Of a stretch of DNA of 8,618 nt, positions 1 to 6,920 are shown piece after piece. The position numbers and the translations under genes were made by a program. This DNA comes from Desulfocapsa sulfexigens (GTDB lineage: Bacteria > Desulfobacterota > Desulfobulbia > Desulfobulbales > Desulfocapsaceae), in NCBI GenBank assembly GCA_015661935.1, contig DQVD01000133.1:1-8618 (forward strand). The letters run 5' to 3'. Every line of letters begins with the position of its first letter. The first letter of the stretch is position 1. The notes below the pieces were generated by a model. It was not told the DNA's origin, made no database searches, and worked only from the letters and a program-made list of their open reading frames with translations.

Positions 1-111
1 AAATCGATTACGCCATTCAAGTAGACGTGACAGATTAAAATTCTTTTTAGATTAGGAAGCAAGTTGAAATAAGATGTACAATTTATCATTACTTAGGAAC
101 AGGAGCGAAAT
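1..111. other. non-coding or unrecognised left edge
   Basis: No gene can be supported here. Frame 3 from the left edge is open for eleven codons (IDYAIQVDVTD) and stops at 36-38. That could be the tail of an upstream gene, but it is too short to recognise, and another frame stays open just as long. The remainder up to 111 is AT-rich with no clear promoter pair, tRNA or hairpin. Confidence 0.3.
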
Positions 112-233
112 AAATTGAACAAAAATGAATAGGCTTTTTTTTCGTATTCAAGGCGCGAGGCGGGAACATAACGGGTAATGTGACCAACGAGCAACGCAGA
201 AGACGGAAAAAAGGACATTCATTTGTTCAATTT
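112..233. repeat. ~122-bp near-palindromic element, MITE/REP-like
   Basis: The ends are inverted repeats: AAATTGAACAAA at 112-123 and TTTGTTCAATTT at 222-233. The pairing continues inward through TGAAT/ATTCA and the T-run at 134-142 against the A-run at 207-212. At the centre, ACAT (166-169) faces ATGT (178-181), so the whole unit folds about position ~173. The core is GC-richer than its flanks. There is no transposase and no clear target-site duplication. The architecture fits a non-autonomous miniature element or a large intergenic palindromic repeat. Mobility is inferred from shape only, since a single copy is visible. Confidence 0.55.
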
Positions 234-282
234 TTCTCGTGCACGTTCCTTACTTTCTGAATAATAATTCTATAGCAGGACT

Positions 283-312
283 AAAGGCTGGGGTTATTCC
301 CGGCCTTTTTTT
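283..312 (+). terminator. intrinsic-terminator hairpin abutting the mqnE start
   Basis: A 10-bp stem pairs AAAGGCTGGG (283-292) with CCCGGCCTTT (299-308). It has one T-G wobble and a 6-base loop, GTTATT. Seven T residues (306-312) follow, and the next base is the G of a GTG codon in the mqnE frame. This is a classic Rho-independent terminator shape. It may end transcripts from upstream, or act as an attenuator in the mqnE leader, because no room for a promoter remains between it and the gene. Confidence 0.75.
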
Positions 313-318
313 GTGATC

Positions 319-1416
319 ATGAAAAACTTTATTGAAAAAGCTGGTTTTGGTGACATTCTTGAAAAAGTAGAGGCCGGTGAACGTCTCTCCTGTGATGATG
401 GGATACGCTTATACAATTCCAATGATATCCTGTCCCTTGGATATATGGCAAATATTGTTCGAAATCGAATAAATGGCGATAATGCGTATTTTATTTATAA
501 TCAGCATATCAATTACTCAAACATTTGTACCAATCTCTGTAAGTTCTGTGCTTTTGGAAAAGATAAGGAGCATGAACAGGCCTATGAGATGGATCTTGAA
601 ACAGTTAAAGCAAAGGTTCGAGACCGGCTGGATGAACCCATCACAGAAATTCATATGGTTGGTGGTATCCATCCTGATCTTCCATTTTCCTATTATACTG
701 ATCTGTTGCAGGGAATTAAGGAAGTTCGTCCTGATGTTCATATTCAAGCCTTTACCTGTGTTGAAATTGCCCATCTTGCCGGCCTTGCTGACAAGCCTGT
801 TGGCGAAACACTGGATATTTTAAAAGAAGCAGGGCTTGGTTCAATTCCTGGTGGAGGTGCCGAGGTTTTCGCTCCACGGATTCGTGAACTTACCTGTGAA
901 AAGAAATTACCGGGCAAGGATTGGCTTGAAGTTGCAAAAGTTGCCCATAAACATGGTTTACACAGCAACGCAACCATGCTCTACGGTCATATTGAAACCA
1001 TGGCAGAGCGTGTAGAACATCTTGACGCATTACGTGTTGCACAGGATGAAACCAATGGCTTTCTTGCCTTTATTCCACTTGCTTTTCATCCCAAAAATAC
1101 CGAGATGTTTGATATCTCCAAAACCACCGGTATTGATGATCTGAAAAGTATTGCAGTTGCACGGCTTATGTTGGATAACTTTCCTCATATCAAAGCATAC
1201 TGGGTCATGATTGGTCCTAAAGTTGCTCAGATTGCACTTTCTTTTGGTGCAGATGATATGGATGGAACTGTCAAGGAAGAGGTTATTACTCATATGGCTG
1301 GTGCTGAAACAGAACAGGCTATTGGTTCCAAAACGCTTGTAAAATTGATACATGAGGCAGGTCGAATAGCAATAGAACGCGACACACTGTATAAAACTAT
1401 TCAAATTCACGAATAG
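319..1416 (+). CDS. mqnE: aminofutalosine synthase MqnE (radical SAM)
   Basis: MqnE makes aminodeoxyfutalosine from 3-enolpyruvyl-benzoate and S-adenosylmethionine in the futalosine route to menaquinone. It is a cytosolic radical-SAM enzyme. The 365-residue product (from ATG 319) has the [4Fe-4S]-binding CX3CX2C motif at C70, C74 and C77, preceded by an INYSN segment. Family signatures follow: VGGIHPDLPF (~114-123), SIPGGGAEVF (~175-184), NATMLYGHIET (~217-227) and GADDMDGTVKEE (~310-321). The 'AFTCVEIAHLA' and 'NATMLYGH' forms distinguish it from its neighbour MqnC. The length is normal for the family. The start is uncertain: GTG at 313 is in frame two codons earlier, and neither has a Shine-Dalgarno directly upstream because a hairpin and T-tract occupy that space. 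It is the first gene of the operon and ends 9 nt before mqnC. Confidence 0.93.
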   Translation: MKNFIEKAGFGDILEKVEAGERLSCDDGIRLYNSNDILSLGYMANIVRNRINGDNAYFIYNQHINYSNICTNLCKFCAFGKDKEHEQAYEMDLETVKAKVRDRLDEPITEIHMVGGIHPDLPFSYYTDLLQGIKEVRPDVHIQAFTCVEIAHLAGLADKPVGETLDILKEAGLGSIPGGGAEVFAPRIRELTCEKKLPGKDWLEVAKVAHKHGLHSNATMLYGHIETMAERVEHLDALRVAQDETNGFLAFIPLAFHPKNTEMFDISKTTGIDDLKSIAVARLMLDNFPHIKAYWVMIGPKVAQIALSFGADDMDGTVKEEVITHMAGAETEQAIGSKTLVKLIHEAGRIAIERDTLYKTIQIHE

Positions 1417-1425
1417 GAGATACAG

Positions 1426-2511
1426 GTGAGATCAATGCAGAAAAAAGAATTTACGGCGATTAGTGATAAAGTTTTATCTGGCGGCAGACTCAGTGATGGT
1501 GAATTCCTGCATCTTTATGATGATGCAGATATTCACCAGTTAGGCTTTCTTGCCAACGTAATCAGAGAAAAATTACATCCTGAGAAATTTGTCACTTACG
1601 TTATAGACAGGAATATTAATTATACCGATATTTGTGTGTGCGCCTGCAAATTCTGTGCTTTCTTTAAGTCACCGGAAGATAAAGAAGGATATCTTTTAAC
1701 TAAAGATGAGTTGGCGCAGAAAATTCAGGAGACTCAGGATTTAGGAGGCACTCAAATTTTGCTTCAGGGGGGGCTGCATCCCGATCTTCCCCTGGAGTAT
1801 TACGAAGATATGCTCCGCTTTATGAAGGAAACAGGTATCCATATCCACGGTTTTTCTCCTCCTGAAATATACCACTTTGCTGAAAACTCAAAATTATCCA
1901 TTGTTGAAGTTATAAAACGTTTAATGGCTGCAGGGCTGGATTCTATACCAGGAGGAGGCGCTGAAATACTCTCTGATCGGGTTCGTGAATCAACGGCTCC
2001 CAGAAAATGTAATGCAGATCAGTGGATTGAGGTTATGGAAGAGGCGCATAAACTTGGCCTTCGAACATCAGCAACCATGATGTTTGGTCACGTCGAAACT
2101 GTTCAGGAACGTCTGGAACATCTTCGGCGTCTCCGTGAACTTCAGGATCGAACAAAAGGTTTTACTGCATTTATTCCCTGGCCATTTCAGCCTGACCATA
2201 CTGCACTTAATGAACTGGCTGATATTGAGAAAACTACAGGATATGGTTATTTGCGAATGCTCGCGTTATCACGTATTTATCTCGATAATATCCAAAATGT
2301 CCAAGCATCCTGGGTCACTCAGGGGCCAAAGATTGCTCAACTCTCTCTCTATTTTGGTGCCAATGATTTTGGTTCGACCATGATCGAAGAAAATGTTGTT
2401 GCTGCAGCAGGCATTAGTTTCAGGCTCTCAGAAGAAGAAATCAGACGCTTAGTTGTTGATGCAGGGTTTGAACCCAGGCAGCGTTTGATGGATTACACTC
2501 TGGTTTCCTGA
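1426..2511 (+). CDS. mqnC: cyclic dehypoxanthinyl futalosine synthase MqnC (radical SAM)
   Basis: MqnC converts dehypoxanthinyl-futalosine to its cyclic (spiro) form, the second radical-SAM step of the futalosine pathway. The 361-residue product carries CX3CX2C at C70, C74 and C77, with an extra cysteine at 72. Family signatures are LLQGGLHPDLP (~112-122), SIPGGGAEIL (~173-182), SATMMFGHVET (~215-225), FTAFIPWPFQPDHT (~246-259), ASWVTQGPKIAQLSL (~294-308) and GANDFGSTMIEENVVAAAG (~311-329). The last two are diagnostic for MqnC. GTG at 1426 is chosen because AGGAGA (1415-1420) sits 5 nt upstream; ATG at 1435 with AGGTGA before it is a real alternative. The gene follows mqnE by 9 nt. The two are clearly paralogous, with matching length and motif order, so this is a tandem pair. 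Confidence 0.94.
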   Translation: MRSMQKKEFTAISDKVLSGGRLSDGEFLHLYDDADIHQLGFLANVIREKLHPEKFVTYVIDRNINYTDICVCACKFCAFFKSPEDKEGYLLTKDELAQKIQETQDLGGTQILLQGGLHPDLPLEYYEDMLRFMKETGIHIHGFSPPEIYHFAENSKLSIVEVIKRLMAAGLDSIPGGGAEILSDRVRESTAPRKCNADQWIEVMEEAHKLGLRTSATMMFGHVETVQERLEHLRRLRELQDRTKGFTAFIPWPFQPDHTALNELADIEKTTGYGYLRMLALSRIYLDNIQNVQASWVTQGPKIAQLSLYFGANDFGSTMIEENVVAAAGISFRLSEEEIRRLVVDAGFEPRQRLMDYTLVS

Positions 2512-2534
2512 CTTTCTCTAAATTGTTATAAACC

Positions 2535-3767
2535 GTGTCTCTTCCTTCCAAGCCTCTCCTTCATACTTACCGGGCTCCATGGGTTGTTCCTGTAGTCTCT
2601 CCAGCTTTGCCTGATGGTGCCGTCGTAGTAGATAACAAGTCTATTATCGCAGTTGGAGAGTATTCTGATATTTCAAGGCAATATCCGGATATTCCTGTAA
2701 GTTTTTGTTCCGGTATTTTAGTTCCTGCTCTCATAAATAGTCATATTCATTTGGAACTCTCAATTTATGGGGTAGTGCATCCGCCAACACAAACCGGCAA
2801 TATGTGTGATTGGATAAAAGCACTTTTGCAGATTCGTGAAAATGCTGTTTTCTCTCCAGGTGAGATTAGAGCCGCTGCAAAAAAAATGGCCCGGAAACAA
2901 TATGATTCAGGTATTGGATTAATGCTTGATATTGGGAATATTGATTTAGGGATGTTTCATTCCTGTCCTGTTGAAATACACTCTTTATATGAAATGCTTG
3001 GGCCTTCTGAAGATGCAACTCAGGCAGCCATTGCAGCTATTGCAGACCTTCCGGTGGAACTGTCCGTTACAGCACATGCTCCCTATTCCACATCTGCAAA
3101 ACTCCTGGAATTTATAAAAAACAGATGCCGAAAGCATGGGCAGTTGTTTTCTTTGCATCTTGCAGAAAACCTTGATGAAGGCCTTTTACTTAGTAAAGGG
3201 ACAGGCTGTTTCGCGCAGTTTTTAAAAGATCGCACAGGTTCTGATTCTCCTTTTCCAATTCCTGGAATTGACAGTAGTACTGTCGTAGGGTACTTACAGC
3301 AGTTAGGAATCATCGATTCTAAAACCATTTGTGTGCATTGTGTTCACTTGAGTGATGAAGAAATAAAGATTATTGCGGATTCCGGAGCTCATGTTTGTCT
3401 CTGTCCTGGAAGCAATAAATTTCTCTCTGTTGGGACAGTTCGACTACAAACCTTGCTTGATCATGGTATTCTTCCAGCGCTCGGCACTGATTCCATTGCT
3501 TCAAATCCAAATATTGATTTGTGGCAGGAAATGGCATTGTTACAGGAAGAACATCCTGGTGTATCATCAGAAAACATTTTTTCCATGGCAACAATTGGTG
3601 GAGCCAGAGCAATAGGGCGTGAAATAGAGTATGGAAGTCTCGAAGCAGGAAAAACAGCAAGATTCCTCCATATACAAGGCGTAGAATTTGAAGATGTTGC
3701 AAATCCTGAGCAGCTTTTTGAGTGCCTGGTAATGAATGGTCAGCCGGATTCAGTAAAATGGTTGTGA
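2535..3767 (+). CDS. COG0402 amidohydrolase, probable aminodeoxyfutalosine deaminase (MqnX-like)
   Basis: This is a metal-dependent amidohydrolase of the cytosine/adenosine-deaminase type, 410 residues, cytosolic. The expected metal and catalytic motifs are present: HxH at H70/H72 (NSHIHLEL), H181 (TAHAPYST), H208 with E211 (LHLAEN), H268/H271 (CVHCVH) and D319 (LGTDS). Enzymes of COG0402 in other futalosine-pathway bacteria deaminate 6-amino-6-deoxyfutalosine to futalosine. The position between mqnC and mqnA makes that the best assignment, but substrate is inferred from context; other adenosine-like deaminases (e.g. MTA/SAH deaminase) share these motifs. The GTG start at 2535 is the first possible start after an in-frame stop at 2529, and no Shine-Dalgarno is evident before it. 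The gap from mqnC is 23 nt, so translation may be weak. Confidence 0.75.
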   Translation: MSLPSKPLLHTYRAPWVVPVVSPALPDGAVVVDNKSIIAVGEYSDISRQYPDIPVSFCSGILVPALINSHIHLELSIYGVVHPPTQTGNMCDWIKALLQIRENAVFSPGEIRAAAKKMARKQYDSGIGLMLDIGNIDLGMFHSCPVEIHSLYEMLGPSEDATQAAIAAIADLPVELSVTAHAPYSTSAKLLEFIKNRCRKHGQLFSLHLAENLDEGLLLSKGTGCFAQFLKDRTGSDSPFPIPGIDSSTVVGYLQQLGIIDSKTICVHCVHLSDEEIKIIADSGAHVCLCPGSNKFLSVGTVRLQTLLDHGILPALGTDSIASNPNIDLWQEMALLQEEHPGVSSENIFSMATIGGARAIGREIEYGSLEAGKTARFLHIQGVEFEDVANPEQLFECLVMNGQPDSVKWL

Positions 3768-3808
3768 AGGAACAAGAAAATATGATTTTGTGGATAAAAC
3801 GTATATGA
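3767..3808 (+). promoter_or_regulatory. ribosome-binding site plus 8-codon mini-ORF coupled to the mqnA start
   Basis: AAGGAA (3767-3772) lies 9 nt before an ATG at 3782 that opens an eight-codon frame (MILWIKRI). Its TGA stop (3806-3808) overlaps the mqnA ATG at 3805 as ATGA. There is no good Shine-Dalgarno directly before 3805. Ribosomes could therefore load at the mini-ORF and re-initiate on mqnA. Alternatively, the same site could serve the in-frame GTG at 3790, although 17 nt is too far for efficient use. Function is inferred from layout. Confidence 0.4.
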
Positions 3809-4650
3809 GTAAAGTACGTATCGGAATGGTGAATTTTATTAACACCGCACCGATCTATGAGATCTGGAAGACTCGCAGCCATCCACAGGATTGGCATGTT
3901 GTTGAAGCTCCTCCTTCTACCTTAAATAGAATGCTTGCCCAGGGTGAGTTGGATCTTGGTTTTGTCTCATCCCATGAGTATGGAGTGCGCCCCGAGGAGT
4001 ATCGAATCCTCTCGGATCTTTCCATCAGTGCCAATGGCTCTGTTGGCTCGGTGTTCCTTTTTTCAAAAGTTTCGCCCAATGAGCTAAACGACAAAAGTGT
4101 GCTTCTGAGTGGGCAATCAGAGACTTCCATCAGCCTTGTTAAAGTTCTTCTGGAAGAGTTTTTTCATGTACATCCCAAGTATGAAGTCGGGGATGTTAAT
4201 GGGCCGAAAGCTGCTGATTCCGGAGCTATTTTAGCTATTGGGGATGAGGCGCTGCGATTGTCGGCCAGTGATGAGTTTCCATATAAGTTTGATCTTGCAG
4301 AAGTCTGGTGTCAGTACACCGATTTACCATTTGTTTTTGCAGTGTGTGCTGCACGTGAGGAATTTTGCCGCAGGTATCCCGAGACTGTTTCTGCTATCCA
4401 CCGTGAATTTCTTTTTTGCAAAGAAGAGGGGAGGGGGCAGCTTGAATCTATTTGTGAAACCGTGGCACCTCGTATTCCCATGCACCCTGATGAATGTTAT
4501 GTGTACTTGAGAGCCATAGAGTATGGGCTTGGAAAACGCAAACAACAGGCATTGGAAACATTCTTTCAATATTTGATTGATCGTAATGATGCTTCACCAA
4601 AGTCTGTCCCGTTAAATATTTTTGAAAGCCAACGACAGGAAAATAAATGA
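3805..4650 (+). CDS. mqnA: chorismate dehydratase MqnA
   Basis: MqnA dehydrates chorismate to 3-[(1-carboxyvinyl)oxy]benzoate, the entry step of the futalosine pathway. It has a periplasmic-binding-protein-like two-lobe fold but is cytosolic. From ATG 3805 the product has 281 residues, normal for the family. Visible signatures are RIGMVNFINTAPIY near the N-terminus (~5-18), PSTLNRMLAQGELDLGFVSS (~37-56), the DLSISANGSVGSVFLF segment (~71-86), LAIGDEALR (~143-151) and DLAEVWCQYTDLPFVFAV (~163-180). MqnA rather than its relative MqnD is indicated by the 'N(F/Y)(I/L)NTAP' and 'TDLPFVFAV' forms. GTG 3790 would add five residues. ATG 3805 fits the family N-terminus better and overlaps a short upstream frame. 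The gene ends in an ATGA overlap with the next gene. Confidence 0.9.
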   Translation: MSKVRIGMVNFINTAPIYEIWKTRSHPQDWHVVEAPPSTLNRMLAQGELDLGFVSSHEYGVRPEEYRILSDLSISANGSVGSVFLFSKVSPNELNDKSVLLSGQSETSISLVKVLLEEFFHVHPKYEVGDVNGPKAADSGAILAIGDEALRLSASDEFPYKFDLAEVWCQYTDLPFVFAVCAAREEFCRRYPETVSAIHREFLFCKEEGRGQLESICETVAPRIPMHPDECYVYLRAIEYGLGKRKQQALETFFQYLIDRNDASPKSVPLNIFESQRQENK

Positions 4651-5210
4651 AAATTCTTGTGGCAGTTACCGGTGCTTCAGCAATGCTCTATGTACAATCT
4701 TTTCTTGAAATGCTTGAAAGGGAAAGTGTAATGGTTCATGGTATTTGTTCGGAAGCTGGAGAAAAAGTTCTGGAACTTGAACAGAGGAAAGATTCAAAAA
4801 ATCTTCCGGCGGTGACAAGATGGTTTGATTGCAAAGATTTTACAGCAGCCCCTGCTTCAGGTTCAGCCGACTACGATGCCATGGTGGTAATTCCCTGTTC
4901 AATGGGAACACTTGCTGCAATTTCAACAGGTATTACATCCAATCTTATCCATCGGGCAGCTGATGTGATGCTTAAAGAAAATAAAAAACTTATTCTTGTC
5001 ACCAGAGAAACTCCTTTAAATAGAACCCATTTACAAAATATGCTTACTGTCCATGATGCAGGAGCCGTTATTTGTCCTCCGCACCCGGGTTTTTATCTAA
5101 AACCAGAAAGCCTGGAAGAGGCCGCAATGACATTTTCATGGCGGCTGGGAGATCAGCTTGGCCTTGAAATGGAAGGGCGTAAGAGATGGGGAGTAATGAA
5201 CAATGTTTAA
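4647..5210 (+). CDS. ubiX: UbiX-family flavin prenyltransferase
   Basis: UbiX-type enzymes make prenylated FMN, the cofactor of UbiD-type decarboxylases; in futalosine clusters they serve the late decarboxylation of the prenylated naphthoate. The 187-residue product has the N-terminal flavin-binding TGAS (8-11), then VVIPCSMGTLAAISTG (~80-95), SNLIHRAADVMLKE (~98-111), LVTRETPLNRTHLQNM (~117-132) and GAVICPPHPGFY (~139-150). All are typical of the family. The glycine usual after TGAS is alanine here (TGASAMLY). AGGA (4637-4640) lies 6 nt before the ATG, which overlaps the mqnA stop as ATGA. No UbiD partner gene is in the window, so it must be elsewhere. The pathway assignment comes from context. 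Confidence 0.88.
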   Translation: MKILVAVTGASAMLYVQSFLEMLERESVMVHGICSEAGEKVLELEQRKDSKNLPAVTRWFDCKDFTAAPASGSADYDAMVVIPCSMGTLAAISTGITSNLIHRAADVMLKENKKLILVTRETPLNRTHLQNMLTVHDAGAVICPPHPGFYLKPESLEEAAMTFSWRLGDQLGLEMEGRKRWGVMNNV

Positions 5211-6063
5211 AAAGATCTCCATCCTGCTTGAGATGATCAAATTTAAATTGACCATCTTTGCCATGCCTTTTGCTTTTACCGGTGCTTTTTTAGGCGCTCG
5301 TGGAGTTCCCGAGTGGCGCAGTTTTCTTTATGTAGTCCTTGCAATGGTCGGAGCACGTACCTGTGCCATGGGATTTAATCGCATTGTGGATGTAAAATTT
5401 GACGGAGCTAATCCCCGGACTGCAGACCGCGCTATCCCGTCCGGTGCTGTGAGCAGTCTTGAAGCCTGGGGAATGGTTATTGCTGCAGGTCTTCTGTTCT
5501 TTTATGCCACATGGTCTTTAAACACCTTAACTTTGCAGCTTGCTCCCTTTGCCTTAGGGCTTACTCTTTTTTATTCTTTTACTAAACGTTTTACTTCTCT
5601 GTGCCATCTTGTATTGGGTGTTGCCCTTGCATTTTCTCCACTTGGCGGTTGGGTAGCGATTCAGGGAAGCCTTATATCATACCCCTGGGCGCTTTCTGCA
5701 GGAGTCCTTTTTTGGGTTGCTGGTTTTGATACTGTATATGCCTGTCTTGATGCAGAGTTTGATAAGAAAACAGGACTTCACTCCCTGCCTTCAAGAATTG
5801 GACAGCGTAATGCCTTTCGTCTGGCAGCCGGTTTCCATGTGCTGGCATTTATCCTGTTTATCATCACCGGTCTGCAGGCAAACTTAAATATTCTTTATTT
5901 TATCGGCGTCTTTATAGCTTCTTGTGCCTTGTTTTATCAGCATTGGATTGTAAATCCTGATGATTTGTCCAGGATTCAGATGTCATTTTTCTCAATGAAT
6001 GGTTTTATAAGTCTGGCTTTGTTTATTGCCACATGGCTTGCACTTTTTACTGAGAAATTATGA
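5203..6063 (+). CDS. mqnP: UbiA-family prenyltransferase, MqnP-like
   Basis: This integral membrane enzyme attaches the polyprenyl chain to the aromatic acceptor. In this operon the likely acceptor is 1,4-dihydroxy-6-naphthoate. The 286-residue product has the two Asp-rich motifs that bind Mg2+ and prenyl diphosphate: NRIVDVKFD (N59, D63, D67) and the D183xxxD187 motif in YACLDAEFD. About eight or nine hydrophobic helices can be drawn (roughly 14-33, 41-58, 88-104, 110-126, 133-152, 162-180, 206-223, 228-246, 262-281). The TADRAIPSG and GLHSLPSRIG segments are typical of the 4-hydroxybenzoate-octaprenyltransferase-like branch. A ubiA name would also be defensible, but the mqn context favours menaquinone. 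It overlaps the ubiX end by 8 nt, and GGGGAG lies about 10 nt upstream of ATG 5203. Confidence 0.87.
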   Translation: MFKKISILLEMIKFKLTIFAMPFAFTGAFLGARGVPEWRSFLYVVLAMVGARTCAMGFNRIVDVKFDGANPRTADRAIPSGAVSSLEAWGMVIAAGLLFFYATWSLNTLTLQLAPFALGLTLFYSFTKRFTSLCHLVLGVALAFSPLGGWVAIQGSLISYPWALSAGVLFWVAGFDTVYACLDAEFDKKTGLHSLPSRIGQRNAFRLAAGFHVLAFILFIITGLQANLNILYFIGVFIASCALFYQHWIVNPDDLSRIQMSFFSMNGFISLALFIATWLALFTEKL

Positions 6064-6920
6064 AAAAGTATTTTTTATTTTTATGTGTGCTTTACAACTG
6101 GGTACTTTTACCACAGGTCAGTTACGCAGTCTCTTATCCACTCGCTGAAATCGACTCTGAAATTGCAGCGACTCAGCAGGGAAGTGAGAAACTTGTTTAT
6201 AGCGTATCCTGGGCCGGAGGGGTTAAGATTGGGAATATCTGGATGGAGGTTAACAGGATTGATGAAGCAGGAACACGTTTTGAGCTGGTAGCCCGCGTAA
6301 AGGATTCCGGCATCTTCCATTTTTTCTATCCCGTAAATGATAGTTTTGTGACCATAATAGATGGTGAGACACGGCTCCCTATCACCTATAAAGTCGTTCA
6401 GGAAGAAGGTAGCAGTTACACGGCTAGACGACATACTGAATATGATCAGGAAAATGGAACTATACGCTATCAAAAGAACGAACAGGAACCAAAATTTTAT
6501 CAGGTAGACGGTGGCGTTCATAATGAATTCTCCTCTTTTTTTATAACTCGTCTTCTCTACCTGGATCCTGAGCGTCCAGTGCTTGTACCAACTTTCGCTG
6601 ATGGTAACCGTCATGAAGTGGTGGTGCAGACAGGAAAGCCTGTTCGCATCAATAAAACGGTCAGAGGTGATGTGAATGTCCTTCCTGTAACGCCCATCAT
6701 TGAGTTTAAGGGACTCTATGATAAGGATGGTGATACTGTGATCTGGCTCACAGATGATGCATGTCGTGTTCCTGTTCGTATCAATTCTAAAATTCTTATC
6801 GGATCGCTGACTGCAGAACTTATTTCGTATTCCAATCCTTTTTGTAAGGATCAGTCCATTCACCACAGCAGTGTTCCGGAAGGCTATCAAAAAAGACCAA
6901 AACTTGAGTTGGGAGACTGA
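6060..6920 (+). CDS. exported DUF3108-domain protein
   Basis: The 286-residue product starts with a signal peptide: MKKY, a hydrophobic stretch to about residue 18, and a likely cleavage after SYA at 21-23. C9 is too early to be a lipobox cysteine. The mature part is beta-rich, and its C-terminal half contains a stretch typical of DUF3108, including DTVIWLTDDACRVPVRINSK (225-244) and IGSLTAELISY. Two cysteines, C235 and C262, could form a disulfide. The location is therefore periplasm or outer-membrane-associated. The function of this family is not known to me. The ATG overlaps the mqnP stop as ATGA, so it is translated as part of the menaquinone operon, of which it is the last gene. A cell-envelope role linked to quinone or lipid handling is possible but not shown. 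Confidence 0.8.
   Translation: MKKYFLFLCVLYNWVLLPQVSYAVSYPLAEIDSEIAATQQGSEKLVYSVSWAGGVKIGNIWMEVNRIDEAGTRFELVARVKDSGIFHFFYPVNDSFVTIIDGETRLPITYKVVQEEGSSYTARRHTEYDQENGTIRYQKNEQEPKFYQVDGGVHNEFSSFFITRLLYLDPERPVLVPTFADGNRHEVVVQTGKPVRINKTVRGDVNVLPVTPIIEFKGLYDKDGDTVIWLTDDACRVPVRINSKILIGSLTAELISYSNPFCKDQSIHHSSVPEGYQKRPKLELGD

Noticed and set aside
148..222. 24-codon minus-strand frame inside the palindromic element
   Set aside because: It is fully contained in the inverted repeat, has no ribosome-binding site, and is best explained as chance reading of a non-coding element.
3370..3897. 175-codon minus-strand frame across the deaminase/mqnA junction
   Set aside because: It is antisense to two well-supported genes, with no motif or ribosome-binding site.
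6108..6890. 260-codon open frame on the minus strand opposite the DUF3108 gene
   Set aside because: It lies wholly antisense to a gene with a signal peptide and a recognisable domain, and its translation shows no family motif and has shadow-like composition.
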